Shown here one piece after another: positions 22,450 through 35,200 of a stretch of 64,000 bases of DNA. A program made the translations under genes and the position numbers. Position 1 is the first letter of the stretch. Each line of letters starts with the position of its first letter. The notes beneath the pieces were generated by a model, which did not search any database, had not been told where the DNA came from, and saw only the letters and a program-made list of their open reading frames with translations. Source of the stretch: Brachionus plicatilis (Eukaryota; Rotifera; Eurotatoria; Ploima; Brachionidae). The stretch covers positions 479,062 through 543,061 of the forward strand of contig QEOQ01000238.1 in the NCBI GenBank assembly GCA_010279815.1. Reading direction: 5' to 3'.

Positions 22450-22987
22450 CATGAGCAGAAGATTGCTTCTCTTCATCTATAAGTGTCATAAAGACAAAAA
22501 TTTTGTATTCTGGCCCGACTTAGCGAGCTCTCATTACGCAGAAGCGTCATAGGACTTAATGATCGAAAATTCAATCAGAAAACACTTTATCAATTGAGGC
22601 TCAGAATACTAAAATATTTGCATGAAATCAGCCTAACATCAATATTGTGACATAATGGCATCCTTGTCGATATCACTGGAAAGTTAATTAATCATGAACG
22701 TTTAAGTTAAGAAGGAGCATAAATACATGCTCCAATACGTCTAATGAGAAGATGGGATTCTCGGAGGCAGTAATGTTTATAGTGCGTCAACAGCTACCTA
22801 ACCAGTGTCAGTTGGTACCTGGGAAAAATAATAGTCTCTTTCTGACCCTGGTCATTGGTGATCCGGCAGTGATCACAATGGTCGGAAGTTCCCTAGCATT
22901 TGCTTAATAAAAGCGGGGGAAGATGTGATAAAGCTACATCTTTGTCGATATCACTGGAAAGTTAATTAACCAACATACATAAAATCA

Positions 22988-23561
22988 GAGTTGTTTAAAA
23001 GTCACCTTTTTTTATTAAAAAAAAGTCCAAGTCCGGACTTTAAAATTTTGAAGACCGAAGAAGAATTGTGAAGACATTTATTCTTAAATTGCAAGAAAAT
23101 TCTGAAATATGGGCAAAATGTAATTTATTGTACATTTTTGAGAGAAGAAAAAAAGATCTCAAAATCAAAAAATCTAAAAAAATTTTCATTCAAGAAAAGT
23201 AATTATAAATTCGCAATTACTTAAAAAGGAGTTTTAGAAAAATTTAAATGTAAAAATCAAGGATAATTTTTTGAATATCCCTTTTAAATAATTGCGAACT
23301 TTTCTTGAATGAAAATTTTTATAGATTTTTTGATTTTGAGATCTTTTTTTCTTCTCTCAAAAATGTAAAAATGTAAAAATATAAAAATGTACAATAAATT
23401 ACATTTTGCCAAAATATGGCAAATCTAAATGCATTAGGCAACCCAAGAGTTTGTAAATTTTTTGATATAAAGCCTGATCTATTAAAAAAAAATTTTAAAG
23501 TCCGGACTTGGACTTTTTTTTTAATGTCTTGGAATTTATTTTGGGACTTTTGAACAACTCC
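22988..23561. repeat. Fold-back element K, copy 1, interrupted by L
   Basis: Starts GAGTTGTTTAAAAGTC and ends GACTTTTGAACAACTC. Both arms contain AAGTCCGGACTT. Internal sequence (GGCTTTATATCAAAAAATTT on the minus strand) matches the second copy at 40321-41104. L is inserted at 23112. Confidence 0.7.
23112..23410. repeat. Element L, copy 1: palindromic MITE with 8-bp duplication
   Basis: 299 bp, starting GGCAAAATGTAATTTATTGT and ending in its reverse complement ACAATAAATTACATTTTGCC. Flanks GAAATATG (23104-23111) and AAAATATG (23411-23418) match at 7 of 8 bases. The K copy at 40321 shows the uninterrupted site (CATATTTC at 40945-40952), confirming the insertion. Same terminal GGCAAA as MITE A. 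Confidence 0.8.
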
Positions 23562-23672
23562 GCATGTAATAAATACATGCTCCAATACATCTAATGAGAA
23601 GATTGAATAGACGGGTGCAAGGATACTAATGTAAACTTTATAAATACAGACCCTAATGGTAGGTGTCAAAAG

Positions 23673-26600
23673 TGGGATTGATAAAATTTGAAGTTATGAT
23701 AGAATATAAACTTTGCTTTAAATACTCTTTCTAGATCATTTTGGTCTAGTCCAGAGTTGTTTAAAAGTAATAAAGTCAAAGTCAAGTCTTTTGAGCTGAG
23801 TTGAAATTTTTTTTCTTTCATTCAATTCATTTGAATAGACTTTAAAATGACTTTTTTCTGACTTTCTGCGCAAGTCTGGCCTAGTCTTCATTCTTTAAAA
23901 TTGAAATAGGTATGACCTTTTGAAAAAATTCCGGAAACTTTGTCTATAGACTGAAAAAATCATTTATTAAAATTAAATGTGACTGCTGAGAAAAAGGAAA
24001 ACTTTTTTCAACCTTAACTTTTCTAATCTTGATTACTCTGTAGTCTCAGGTGTTAGATCTCAGCAAATTAAGCCAAGTATAAAATAAAACAATCGAATAC
24101 AGCCAGAAGTTTATTAAATGCAATTGGAAGTTTAGCAGCTAGATTGTGTTGCGGTTGCTCTTTGGAAATGAACACACAGGACAGGTCTGGTAGATTAATT
24201 ACTGTCCGGGAAATATTTTTGTTTTTTTACAAAATGAAAAATTTTAATTTTAAAAATTCAAGTTTGATTTTTTAGTTATTTTTCTAATTAAATTGTTTTC
24301 TATTCGATTCTTGGTTGCTGAATAAAATTCCGATGTGATTGATTTAAAAAAGTTACCCTAGCAAACCTTTTTCTAAGAAGATTTCTATTACTCAAAGCCA
24401 ACTAAAATTAATTAATTTTAATAGATCACTTTAAAAAAATGTTGTAAAAAATATTTTTTAAATTTTATAAAAATGATGGATTTATCAAACCATATTTTTT
24501 ATTTACCAAAAATTGTAATTAAATTACCAAAAAATGTAATTGCTTACACTTGTTTTCTCAAAGGATACATTTCTCCTTTTATTTCACTTTTTCATTCTGG
24601 CCTATTCGATTTTTTTGTTTATAAAAAAAATTTCATTCAAATTATTTTAAAACAAAGAAAAATAATTTACTTATCAGCTCAATTTGTTAATTAGCTTACA
24701 AAATTTATTTTAACTCTTATTAAATATGAGGTTTTTTTATCTTTTGAATTTTGCTTTTTTTTTTAATCTAAAGGAGCTTTAGCTTAGTATCAGATTTACG
24801 AATAAATAAACAATTATTAATGCAATCATGTCTTCAAGTTTTAACTAAATTTTTGGAATAAAAAATAAATTGTGTAAATTTATTTAATTTTTGGTTATTT
24901 TTTGAAAATTTTAGTTTAAGTTTACTTTGGTCTGAAATTCAATAGAATTAAGTACGAAATATTTTAAAATCCATTATTTAAATAATTAAATTGAAAAATT
25001 TGAACAAAATTTTTTAAAAATAATAAAGCATCATTTTGAGTTTGTGCTAAAGATTTTAAACAGACATATTGTACTAGCTTTTATTTTTAAGATTTAACTT
25101 GTTGAAGCTAATTTCATTTTTACCTTTAGTATTTATTTGATAAACTGATGTATCATGGCTATTTAATTTCAATTCAAATCAATGTTATGTTATATAATCA
25201 TCAGATAAAAAAGTTTTCAGGTTGTAGAGATAAAACATTTGATTAGTTTGGATTTTTAACAAACATAATATTGCTTGTGGTAATTTTTATTATACCATCA
25301 AAATTTTTTTGGCATTTTTTTCTAATTAAAATTATTTCTTTGCTGAGAAAAGTTAAATTAAATTATCAGAGGTTTTTTTTTATTTATTTTTCACAATTAA
25401 AGTAAAATTGTATACTTTTAAAATTAAAAATTTCGAATGAAATGAAAATTAATTTATTTTTTAAAAGTTAAATAATTTAAGGAGAACATTGAATGATCAC
25501 AAAATTAAATTAAATTTTTTATTTTTAGGCCATCCACGACATTAAATTAAAGCTTTTATTTTTTATGATTAATTTTTTCTTTTTCTATGTTTTAAAATAA
25601 AAAAAAATTTCTAAATACATTAATGTTATGTTCAATTGACTTAGCCTCTTTTTATCATTTCTTCCTTAATATTTCAGTGATTTTATCTTTCAAGAGTTGT
25701 CGAAGTTGGTCACAGTTTTGATTTCTTGATTAAAGAACAATTCAAGATTTTTTAAGATAACGATTCAAAAAATTGAATAGATTATTGAAAATTTAGAGGC
25801 TTGATAACTGTAATTTCAATATGAAGATTTAGTAAATTACGATTTTTTGTTTACCTCAAATGCTTTTGAAAACTAAAAAAGATTGAGGAACTAGATAAAA
25901 CAAAATTGATTTATATCAGCTTGTTCACTAGAGATATTTTTTAACAAATAAATCAATTAAAATGCAAACACAAAAAATTATTCATTTTTGGATGTTTATT
26001 TTATGAATTCATTTAATAAATAAAATAAATTTAGCAAACTTTTTTTTAATTTTACAATTTAATATTGTTATCATTTAATAATTAATTTATCTTTTTAAAG
26101 GATTTTCTCGACTGTAATCCTCAATTACATTTTTCACTTTAATTTGAAATATCAAGTCCAGTCTCAAAATTTCACATTTTTTTCTAATTTTTTTGGTTAT
26201 TTGTGAATCTTCTCGGGTAATCTTGTTATGGTCTTATATTTGTCATATTTATGATTTTAATAAACAGTTCTAAGCTTGAGCAAATTTTATTATTCGACAC
26301 TTTATTTCCATCAGATAAGATAAAAAATCAAAATGAAGAGTAAAAAGTTAAAAAAAAAAATTTAAATTAAAGTTGAATTTTGAAGCTACCAACTTTTAAG
26401 TAAACTGTTTTTTTTTTAACTTTAGACTAAATTATCTACAAGTCAATTTTTATTTTTAATAATAAATTAGAATTTTTTAATCAAGAATATTATTTTATTA
26501 GCCCAAATTTTTTGTTTTGTTTTATATGTTAAACAATATTTTATCATGTTAAATTTGTAATTTAATTACGCATTTATTTTAGAAGATTTTATTTTTATAA

Positions 26601-28679
26601 AAAAAAATGAAAAAAATTTAATTAAAATTAAAACTCTGATAAAAAATCGAGGAAAAAGACATTTTTCAAATATTCAATTTTTATTATGAAAAAATAAAAA
26701 AAATTAGGCATTTAAAATTGACAATTTTAAAAAATAACTTTTTCTTTTTTTGTTTTATGGACCTTTTGAAGAAAATTTTCTTCAATTAAATTAATTCAAA
26801 AAAATTTAAAGACATTTTAATTGAAGAAAAACTCAAACAATCAATAACTGATTGATTTTGCTCTTTTTTCGATCAACAATTTGAATTTGAATTGAATTTG
26901 ATTAGGGACAGGTCAAGTAAAGAGAGATTTTTTGAAGACATGCAAAATTTTTGGGAATAATTAATAAATAATTATTATTTTATTTATTTAAAAAATAGTT
27001 TGATATTAATTTTGAATTAAATTAATTTGATATTTATAAAAAAATCGTTCTTTAAATTAAAAATAAAAATTTTTTTGGGTTAAAAAGTCAAAAAATGATT
27101 AAAATTAATTGAATTACACAAAATTCTAGGTCTAAGATCGAATTCTGTTGTTTGACATAGATGTACCAAACTGTAAATGTAAATTCACAATTTTTTTAAA
27201 AAACCTCAAACTTAAATTTTTTAATTTAATAAGTTAATAAGATTTTGGAGATTTATTTTAATGAAAGACTTTGTTTTGCCAAACGAATTTTAGTAATTGA
27301 GAAAACGAATTAGCAAGGCTAGTTTGGCACCATTAAGATTTTAAATTCTATAAAAATTTTTATAAAAAGTCGCTTTCAGTATTTAAATTTTTCCTAAATT
27401 AAAATAAATTTTAAATATGATTAATTAAGCTTATTTTTTTCTTTTTTTAATCAAGCATTACATTTTTAAAATTTTAAATAAAAAAAAACAAATCTTCTTA
27501 TTTTTCAATTGATACTTATTCGATTCTTTTAGAATCTTTATTTAAATACTTTAAAAACAAAAGTCCACATTGAGTTTGCCAATTAATGGCTCAAACAAAA
27601 GCTTTAAATGGTATTAATCAAAATACATTAAAGTGAAACAATGTTAAATTTTTGTACAAAATTTCAAAATATTGATTAATACTTAATTTTTACTTTTACT
27701 TTTTTACCTAGTTAAAAATTAAACAAATTATGTTTAGTAAAGTTTAATTATTTATTATTGAAAAATTTTTAAAATGACTTTTTTTTAATTTAAAACTAAA
27801 AATTCTGACCTGAAATTTACATCTGATCGTGAACTTTAATTTTCCCATGGAATAATCTTTAAATAAAATTAATTTTTTTAAATCAAATGATTAGTTAGGT
27901 ACAATCAATATTTTATCAAAAAATTTTTTTTTTCTTTGAAATATGAAAATGGTTTCAGATAATGAGAAAATTTTGGGAAAATGTTTAGTTTGTGGTGTTG
28001 CATCCAGAACTGTTACATAACCTGGCAAGAATTGATTTCTCGACTAAAACTCAATTAAACCTGAATAGTAAATTCTGAATTGCTGCGCTTTCACTGCTAA
28101 TAACCAGTTAGTCGAGACAAATAGCTAAATTGTATTAGTAGAGAGAGAGAGAGAGAGTTAGAGAGAAAACCGTCAATATCATTGAAGGGCTACAAGTTAG
28201 CCAATTTGGGATAAGTAATTGAAAACAAAACGAGAGGCTTTTCAATTTCAATTATTTAGCAGGTAAAAAAAATAAAAACTCTGCACAAAGCCTCTTGCTA
28301 AATCCGTAAAAACAAAAAAAATAAAAAACAAAAACCATTAACTTTTTCTAACTCAATTAAGCCACGAATCCGAACTAGTTCTAATCTGAAATTGTATAAT
28401 TTTGTTGACAAGAGATTTTGTGGTAATAAAATTCTAAAACCAGTCAAATGTAAATTAAAATGTGGATATTGGGCAATTTTTTCTAATCTAATTGCTTAAA
28501 TTGTCCATAAATTCTGAAAAGTTCAAGAGTCTTGTTTAGAATAGCTCAATTTGTGGCCACTTGAACTAAGCCGTAATCTTTGAGCGCCGAGAACAAGCTC
28601 GGTGAGTTCTACGGGTCAAATTTTAGCTCCCTGTAACTCAGTGCTAGATAAACAGAATTGCAGAAGATAAAATTAACTC
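23673..28679. other. 5 kb of AT-rich DNA without a recognised gene
   Basis: Short frames here (for example 24473-24694) are hydrophobic or Lys/Ile/Phe-rich and look like chance products. A fragment with a K-like end (GAGTTGTTTAAAAGT) is at 23754. A GA microsatellite is at 28141. Two less AT-rich patches, 24040-24220 and 28550-28660, carry no frame I can defend. Confidence 0.45.
28141..28168 (+). repeat. (GA)n microsatellite
   Basis: GA dinucleotide run with a single TTA interruption. Confidence 0.9.
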
Positions 28680-29740
28680 AAATTATTAAAAAACCTTTTG
28701 GATTATGAATCCTTAATAATCAATGTTTTTTTTTCATTATTTTGAGCAGATTTTTTAATTATTTAAATTAAAAATTTAATAAAAAGTATCTATGAGAGTA
28801 GCAATACTTTATTAATGAATTAATAAACTGCTCAATCAAGGAAATGAATGGATCGACTAGAAAATATTTTTTTAAAGTAGAAAAATTTAACTTTTATATC
28901 ATTAGATAAATTTTAAAAGACTGTCTAGAAAATAAATTCTAATAATAAATTTTTTTTTTCAATTATTTTAATAATACTCTTTATTTGATTTTTTTTGACA
29001 GTTAATCTCTTTGAGAGTAGTAATATTTAATTAATAAAATATTAAAGCTTTTCAGCAAAAAAAAAACAAATTAATAGAATAACAAAAATTTATTTTTTTT
29101 TATAAATTTTAAAATATTTATAAGACGATCACAAAATTAACTTAAAATTAAAAAAAAATTAAATGATCCAAATTTTTTTTTTTTGTTGTTTTTTTAATAA
29201 GAAATTTTTATAAGAGTTGTTATAGTTAATTAATAAATGAACAAAACTTTTCAATCAAGGAAATAAATGAATTGACAAAAAAATATTTTTTTTCAAGTAG
29301 AAAAAAGTAACTTAAATATCATTAAACAATTCTAGAAGACAAGTTGGATTAAAAATCCTTAATTTTTTATTTTTAATATTAAAAGGTAAATTTTTTTTAA
29401 TTTTCTCTTCTTTTGATCAGATATTTGTATTTTATATATTTTTTTAAATAACAAGTCTCTATGAGAGGAGTAATTTTTAATTAATAAATTAATAAAGCTT
29501 TTCAATAAAGTAAAAAAAATGAAAAGAAGAGCAAATATTTATTTATATCAAATAATAAAATCAACTTGAAATTTTATAAAAAAAAATTTAAATGGTAATA
29601 AATTTTTTTCTTTTTGTATTTCGATTTTTAATTTTTATTTATTCAAAATCTCAATGAGAGTAGCATTTTTTTAATAAACAAACTGTTCAATCAAGGTAAC
29701 GAATGAATCGACAAGCAAATATTATTTTTGAAAAAATGAT
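28680..29740 (+). repeat. Degenerate tandem array, ~215-bp unit, about five units
   Basis: The motif pair TCT.TGAGAGTAG followed by TAATTAATAAA and CAATCAAGGAAATGAATG-like sequence recurs near 28788, 29008, 29200, 29456 and 29650, a spacing of 192-256 bp. Units are strongly diverged and differ in T-run length. No frame crosses them. It looks like an old satellite or a duplicated intergenic segment. Confidence 0.6.
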
Positions 29741-31945
29741 TAAAAAAAATAAAAAGCATTTTTAATAATTTCCGAAATATTCTTGGAATTTTTTGTTCCA
29801 ACTTTTTAGCTGGATTTAATCAACTCGAAGATAAAACTTCATTTAGAGTTACATAAGAGCTTCTCCCGATCAATTTGCGTTTTGGATATATCCTAATTAC
29901 AAATGAATTTTCGAGTGTAATTTATATGTTTTAGTAACGATTTATCTTTTTTTTCAATGCAAATTATTGAGTGGTTTGTTTTTTTTAATAAATAGAAAAA
30001 TTAGTTTTTCTCTCGATTGAAATCAATAGCTTTTTTAGTTAAAAAAATTTAGATTTTTTTTTTATTTTTGATGACTAAGAGTAAAAAGTAAAAGAGAATA
30101 AAATTTATTAAAATTTTGAGATAATAAAATTTATTAATTTTTTTATTGTAATTAAAACACATCAACCCATAGCTAATTAATTTTTGAATGAGAAATTTTG
30201 TTTTTATTACCAAAAAAAAGAGAGTTTAATTTAGCGAAGATTATGTTATCGTATTTTTTGATTATACATAAGTATCGATGTTTATGTTTTTACTAGTAAT
30301 TAAAAAAAATATATCAAATTCTCATTTAAGCTTAGATAAATAATTCAAGCCAAAATTTTTCATTATTTTGAATAAAAATTCTTTTTTTATGTTTAAGATC
30401 CAAATGTTCAAATTAGATGAACCATTTTTTTAGAAGCTTTAAAATATAAAATAAACTTTTAAATTGGCTTTTATTTTTCGAGTACTTTTCAAATAATTAT
30501 GTATTTATCACGTGGCTGAAATAAGACTATTCCTAAGGGTCCTTAATTATTTTTGAAAAAAAAATAATTAAAAACCCTTTTAGTCACTAATTTTTTTTTT
30601 TAATTTACTTGTTTTTTTTGTCTTTCAATCGAATGACAAATTTAAAAATAGCTATAATCTATAATAAAATCTCATTAATAAATTTGAATAAAATTACATT
30701 TCAAAACAAAAAGTTCAGCATTCGATCTATTTTAAATTTTTTGTTATTTAAACACAAAAAATAACCTTCTCAGCTATAAGCTTTTTTGTTACCATTTCTA
30801 TTAAATCTCAAGAACACTTTGTTTAATTTAAAGATTAGAAATTTAATTACTATTTTTAATATTTATTCACTTTTTCATATTAATTTTAAAAAAAATTAAC
30901 AGAACAAAAAAAAAATTTTTTAATAAATTTATTATCTAAATAATTTTTTGGCAATGAAAAAAACATGTTAAAATTAATTTAAAAATTTTTTCTCTTCGAA
31001 ATTTTATATTTTTTGTTTTATTTAAATGCAAAATCTAGTTTAATATGGAGTGGTATGGTTATTAAATTGAGTATTGATAGGTGGCTATCCAACAGCCAAA
31101 ACCTGATTTAAATTAGGAGACTCAAAGATTTTTCATGTTATTTTCCACAATTAAATTTTCGTGAAATAGTTTCAACGTGTTTCAGTTTATTCGAAAAGTT
31201 TTTTTTTAAGAAAATTCAATTGTACCAATTTATCTTGTCAAATTCTTTCACCAACTTAAAAATTTTAAGTTAGATCTCCCCGCACTCTTCATGTCTCAAG
31301 AGTTGATAAATTTTATTTTTCTATTCTTTGAATAAAGCTAAGACTTTAACACTTGATTAAAACGTTTTAGTTTAGTCTAAATATTTAAAGATTATCATGG
31401 TACGACCTTTTTTATTCGAAAAATTTTGGACCCATAAAAAAAGTCAAAGATTAAGCTTTATGAATTAACATAATCTGTATATTAAGAAATTTTTGAAATT
31501 TTTTGAATGTTTTTTTAACAAATCGGTCAATTAACAGTAAAGAGTTTTTTTCAATTCAGAAAAATTATAATTGTATTTTTACTATAAGGAATAATTTAGT
31601 TGTGTAAAAGCTCAAAATTTTTACAAAAGTAGAATTTTTTACAGACTTAACGGGTGTTCAAAAAAGAGTGTTAAAAATTTTGACAAGTAAAAAAAAAGAA
31701 GGATTTAACCAAATTTTAATATATTTTAATAATTAGGAAAATTAAAAAATCTAGTTGGTTCATGGTTTAATTAAAAAAAAAAGGCCACCTAGGACATGAT
31801 TTAATTTATTGGTTTACTTACATAATTTAAGGACATTTTTTGGACATAACCCATTAAGGACAAACAATTTTTAAGATTTTTTGAACATGTATGCATCATT
31901 TATCAAGAAATTTATTTAAAACATATTTTTTGTTAAGCTTATTCA
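29741..31945. other. AT-rich region left of the retrotransposon, no recognised gene
   Basis: Long A/T runs and no coding frame above background. The sequence is interrupted at 31950 by the Ty3/gypsy insertion and resumes at 37342. Confidence 0.45.
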
Positions 31946-31950
31946 CTAAT

Positions 31951-32244
31951 TGTAAAGTTGTGACTTTTAAAACTGTTTTATTTATAAACAAAAAAACGGC
32001 CGTTTTCTAAAAGGAAAAAAGACAAGTGTAAATATTAATTAGAAAACGGTGGCGTGTAAATAATAATCAGTTAAATAATGTCATTAAGAAATAATGACAT
32101 TCTTATGTCTATTATTTCTTATGGAAACTGTAAATGAAATAACAAAAGAAATAAGCAGTTCGTTTTATTGCTGCAGACCGCGCATCAGTCATGGGCGCTC
32201 CGGAACAGTGACTCCTTAGGAGTCTTGTGATTAGCAACATCACA
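31951..32244 (-). repeat. 3' LTR of the Ty3/gypsy element
   Basis: 294 bp, plus-strand TGTAAAGTTG...ACATCACA. It contains three inverted repeats: AAAACGGCCGTTTT (31993-32006), AATGTCATTA/TAATGACATT around AAGAAA (32077-32101), and GACTCCTTAGGAGTC near 32210. On the element's strand AATAAA is present in GCAATAAAACG. The gag-pol stop codon uses the first bases of this LTR. Confidence 0.95.
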
Positions 32245-35200
32245 TCCTCCCTCCGCTTTGAGCTGAAGGGTTACCTGCTAGTCGAGCCGATGTTCGAGTA
32301 GGCGGATTACATGCGAGCTTCGCTGTCATCTTCTCTTGCCATATTCGAATGTTATCGGCTGTTTGTGCCGCGCTTGGTCTGCCTCGCTGTCTCGGAGGTT
32401 GTCTAGCTGGTGCGATGGTGAGAGGTTGTGCAGCTGGTGTGACCGTCATGGCAGGATTTTGTGCCCCTGCCTGCTCCAACGGTGACGTCTCGGGTGTACT
32501 GTAGCCAGACGTTGATATTGGTCGTTCTTGGGGGATTTCTTCGCCGCAACTTGGCTTCTCTCTGTTTGGCTGAACCTGTTCCATTGGATTTGGCTGAACC
32601 TGTTTGGCTGAACCTGAACCTGAACACTCTTGCTGCGGCCATTCTAGCGGAGCTTCGAATTGGTTGACCGGTTTGAAAAAAGAAGAATTTCTTGTTATCT
32701 CTTTTTGGTCTCCCTGGACTGTTACTCGACTGCCATTTAAGTCGGTTATGGTGTAGGGCTTGAGGTTCCAGTCGGACATTGATTTGTCCGTTCTTTGGCG
32801 CCACATTCGGACTTGTTGACCAACTCTGAGCGTCATTTCTTGTGTGCGCATTCGCTCATCATACTCTTCCTTCATGCGGGCTTTGGCTGACCTGTCGTTT
32901 TGTACTGCTAACTCGTGTAGCTTGACCAGATTCCCTGGTTTGCTCGGCATTTTAGGGATACCGGTGGTATTGCTGCGACCCATCATGAGCATTGCAGGTG
33001 CCACTTGTGTTGTCGAGTGCGGTGTTTCCCGATACGCTCTCAGGAAGTCTCGTAAAACCTCGCTTTTATTTTGACCAGTGTTCTTGGCAATTCGGAGGAC
33101 TTTCCCAAGGTTCTTCATGAACCTTTCCACCTCCCCATTTGCTCTTGGCCACAGTGGGGTGATTTTCCTGTGGTAAAATCCCCACTGCTGTGCATACTGG
33201 TTGAACGCGTGACCATTAAACGGTGCGCCGTTGTCAGACTTGTATTCTTCTGGCGGGCCGAAAATGTTGAACAGAGTGTCCAAAACCTTGCGCACGTCGT
33301 CAAACGCTACTGACGGAATCATGTCAACGGCCACCCACCTCGAATACGCGTCGTAGTTGACGAACCAATATTTGCCATCTGCCATCGGACCGAAAAAGTC
33401 GCCTGAGACTTTTGTCCACGGGCCACTGGGCATTTCAGATGGGATCATTGGTGAGTATTCCCTCCTGCCGGTGTTCGCCTGGCATGCTTCGCATTGTCCG
33501 ATGACTTGCTCAACCATTCTGTCGATTCCTCTGAACCACACACGGGACCTAATAAGGGCTTTTGTTTTGACTAGGCCTTGGTGCCCGATGTGTGCAAGCT
33601 GTACCACTCTTTTGTGAAGCGACTTTGGCACTAATATGCGATGGTCTCTCAGGATTATGCCTTCTTCTAAGACCGTTATCTCATCTTTGAAACGAGCGTA
33701 GTACTCCAAACCTTTTGGTGGCTCGAGTGGTCGCTTTTGCTGTGGCTTTCGCAACCATTCGACGAAGGATTTGAGCTCCTCATCAGCGGCGGTTTCCGCT
33801 ATGATCTCATTGCGTGTGATGGCATGCGGTTTCGCGCTTGCAACTATGTAGTTGATGTGCCATCGTGCTTCGTTCTCGGCATCATTGTCGGTCGACTCCT
33901 CCACTGGCTGGCGGGAGAAATAGTCGGCGATGTTACTTTTGCCCGGCTGGTGCTCGACGATGAAGTCGAATTGCGTAAGGCGTAGGGCCCACCGCTCTAT
34001 CCTTGCTGGGGGTCTCGCGGCGGAATTGTTGAAGATGAGCTGGACCGCTCGGTTATCTGTTATCAGCCGAAATGCCTTGCCGATCAGATAAAACCAAAAA
34101 CGTTCACATCCCCACACAGCAGCGAGGGCTTCTTTTTCGCATTGTGAGTAGCGCGTTTCAGTGTCGCTTAGGACTCTGGAAGCAAAACAGACGTACTTTC
34201 GGTTGCTGGAGTCTCTGGGGCTGGTTTGCCTGAGGATGGCTGACAGTCCGACCGGACTTGCATCGACCACCAACTCGGTGTTCCACTTCTTGTCGAAGAA
34301 AGCCATACAGCGAGTCGAAATGGAATCTTTAAGCTCGTCAAACGCCGCTTGTTCTGTCTTTCCCCACGTCCACAACACGTCATTCTTCGTTAAGCGCCAT
34401 AGTGGTTGAGTGGTGGTGCACATATTTTCGATGAATCTACTGCACCATTGCGCTGCACCAAGGAAACTTCGAAGTTCCGACACCGTTTCCGGTGGTTTGG
34501 CTTCTTTTAGAGATTTAACCCTGTCGATGGTTGGAGAGACGCCGTCGGCCGAAAACCTGAGACCGAAAAAAGTAAGTTCTGTCACGTAGAACTCACACTT
34601 CTCAAGGTTTAGGGTGATTCCCGCTCTTTCGAGTCTTGCCAGCACCTTCATGAGGTTGTCGTGATGTGTCTTTGATGTTTCTCCGAAAACTAAAATGTCG
34701 TCGATCATGTTTATAACGCCCTCTAGTCCCTCGAGAATGACACGGAGAGCTTCGGTAAAGATCTCGGATGCGCTCGCGATACCCATGTGCAAGCGCAGGT
34801 ATCGGTATAGGCCTTTGTGAGTCGTTATGGTTGTGTAGTTTCGTGACGACTCTTCTAGTTTTAGTTGGTGGAAAGCCTTCTTTATGTCGAGCTTTGAGAA
34901 GATCTTTGCTCCATTAGTGACGCATATTAGATCTTCGATCGACTTGCCTGGGTGTTTAGTGCGGCGAATCGCCTTGTTTATCGGACGGCAGTCGCATGTG
35001 AGGCGCACTTCGAGCTTGTTCGGATCGCCGTCGACAGGCTTCCCTTTTGGTACTACCACCAGATTTGCCACCCACTTTGTTGGACCATGCTCGTCTCTAA
35101 CCCTTTCGATGATTCCGTCAATCTCGTGCTTATCGAGTTCTCGGCCTACAGATTCTTGAAGGTGGATCGCAACTGGTCTTTGTGGTTGGCGAACCGGCTT

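Larger units (their letters stand above)
22231..23672. mobile_element. Element J with TIRs, host of nested elements G-short, K and L
   Basis: Outer inverted repeats are ACTTTTGACACCTTCTATTA at 22231 and the reverse complement of CCCTAATGGTAGGTGTCAAA at the right, extending about 40 bp through GGGTCTGTATT. The interior holds a direct repeat TTGTCGATATCACTGGAAAG (about 22658 and 22940) around a GC-richer 250-bp stretch. It also holds a short G copy and the K/L nest. No transposase frame was seen. Confidence 0.6.
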
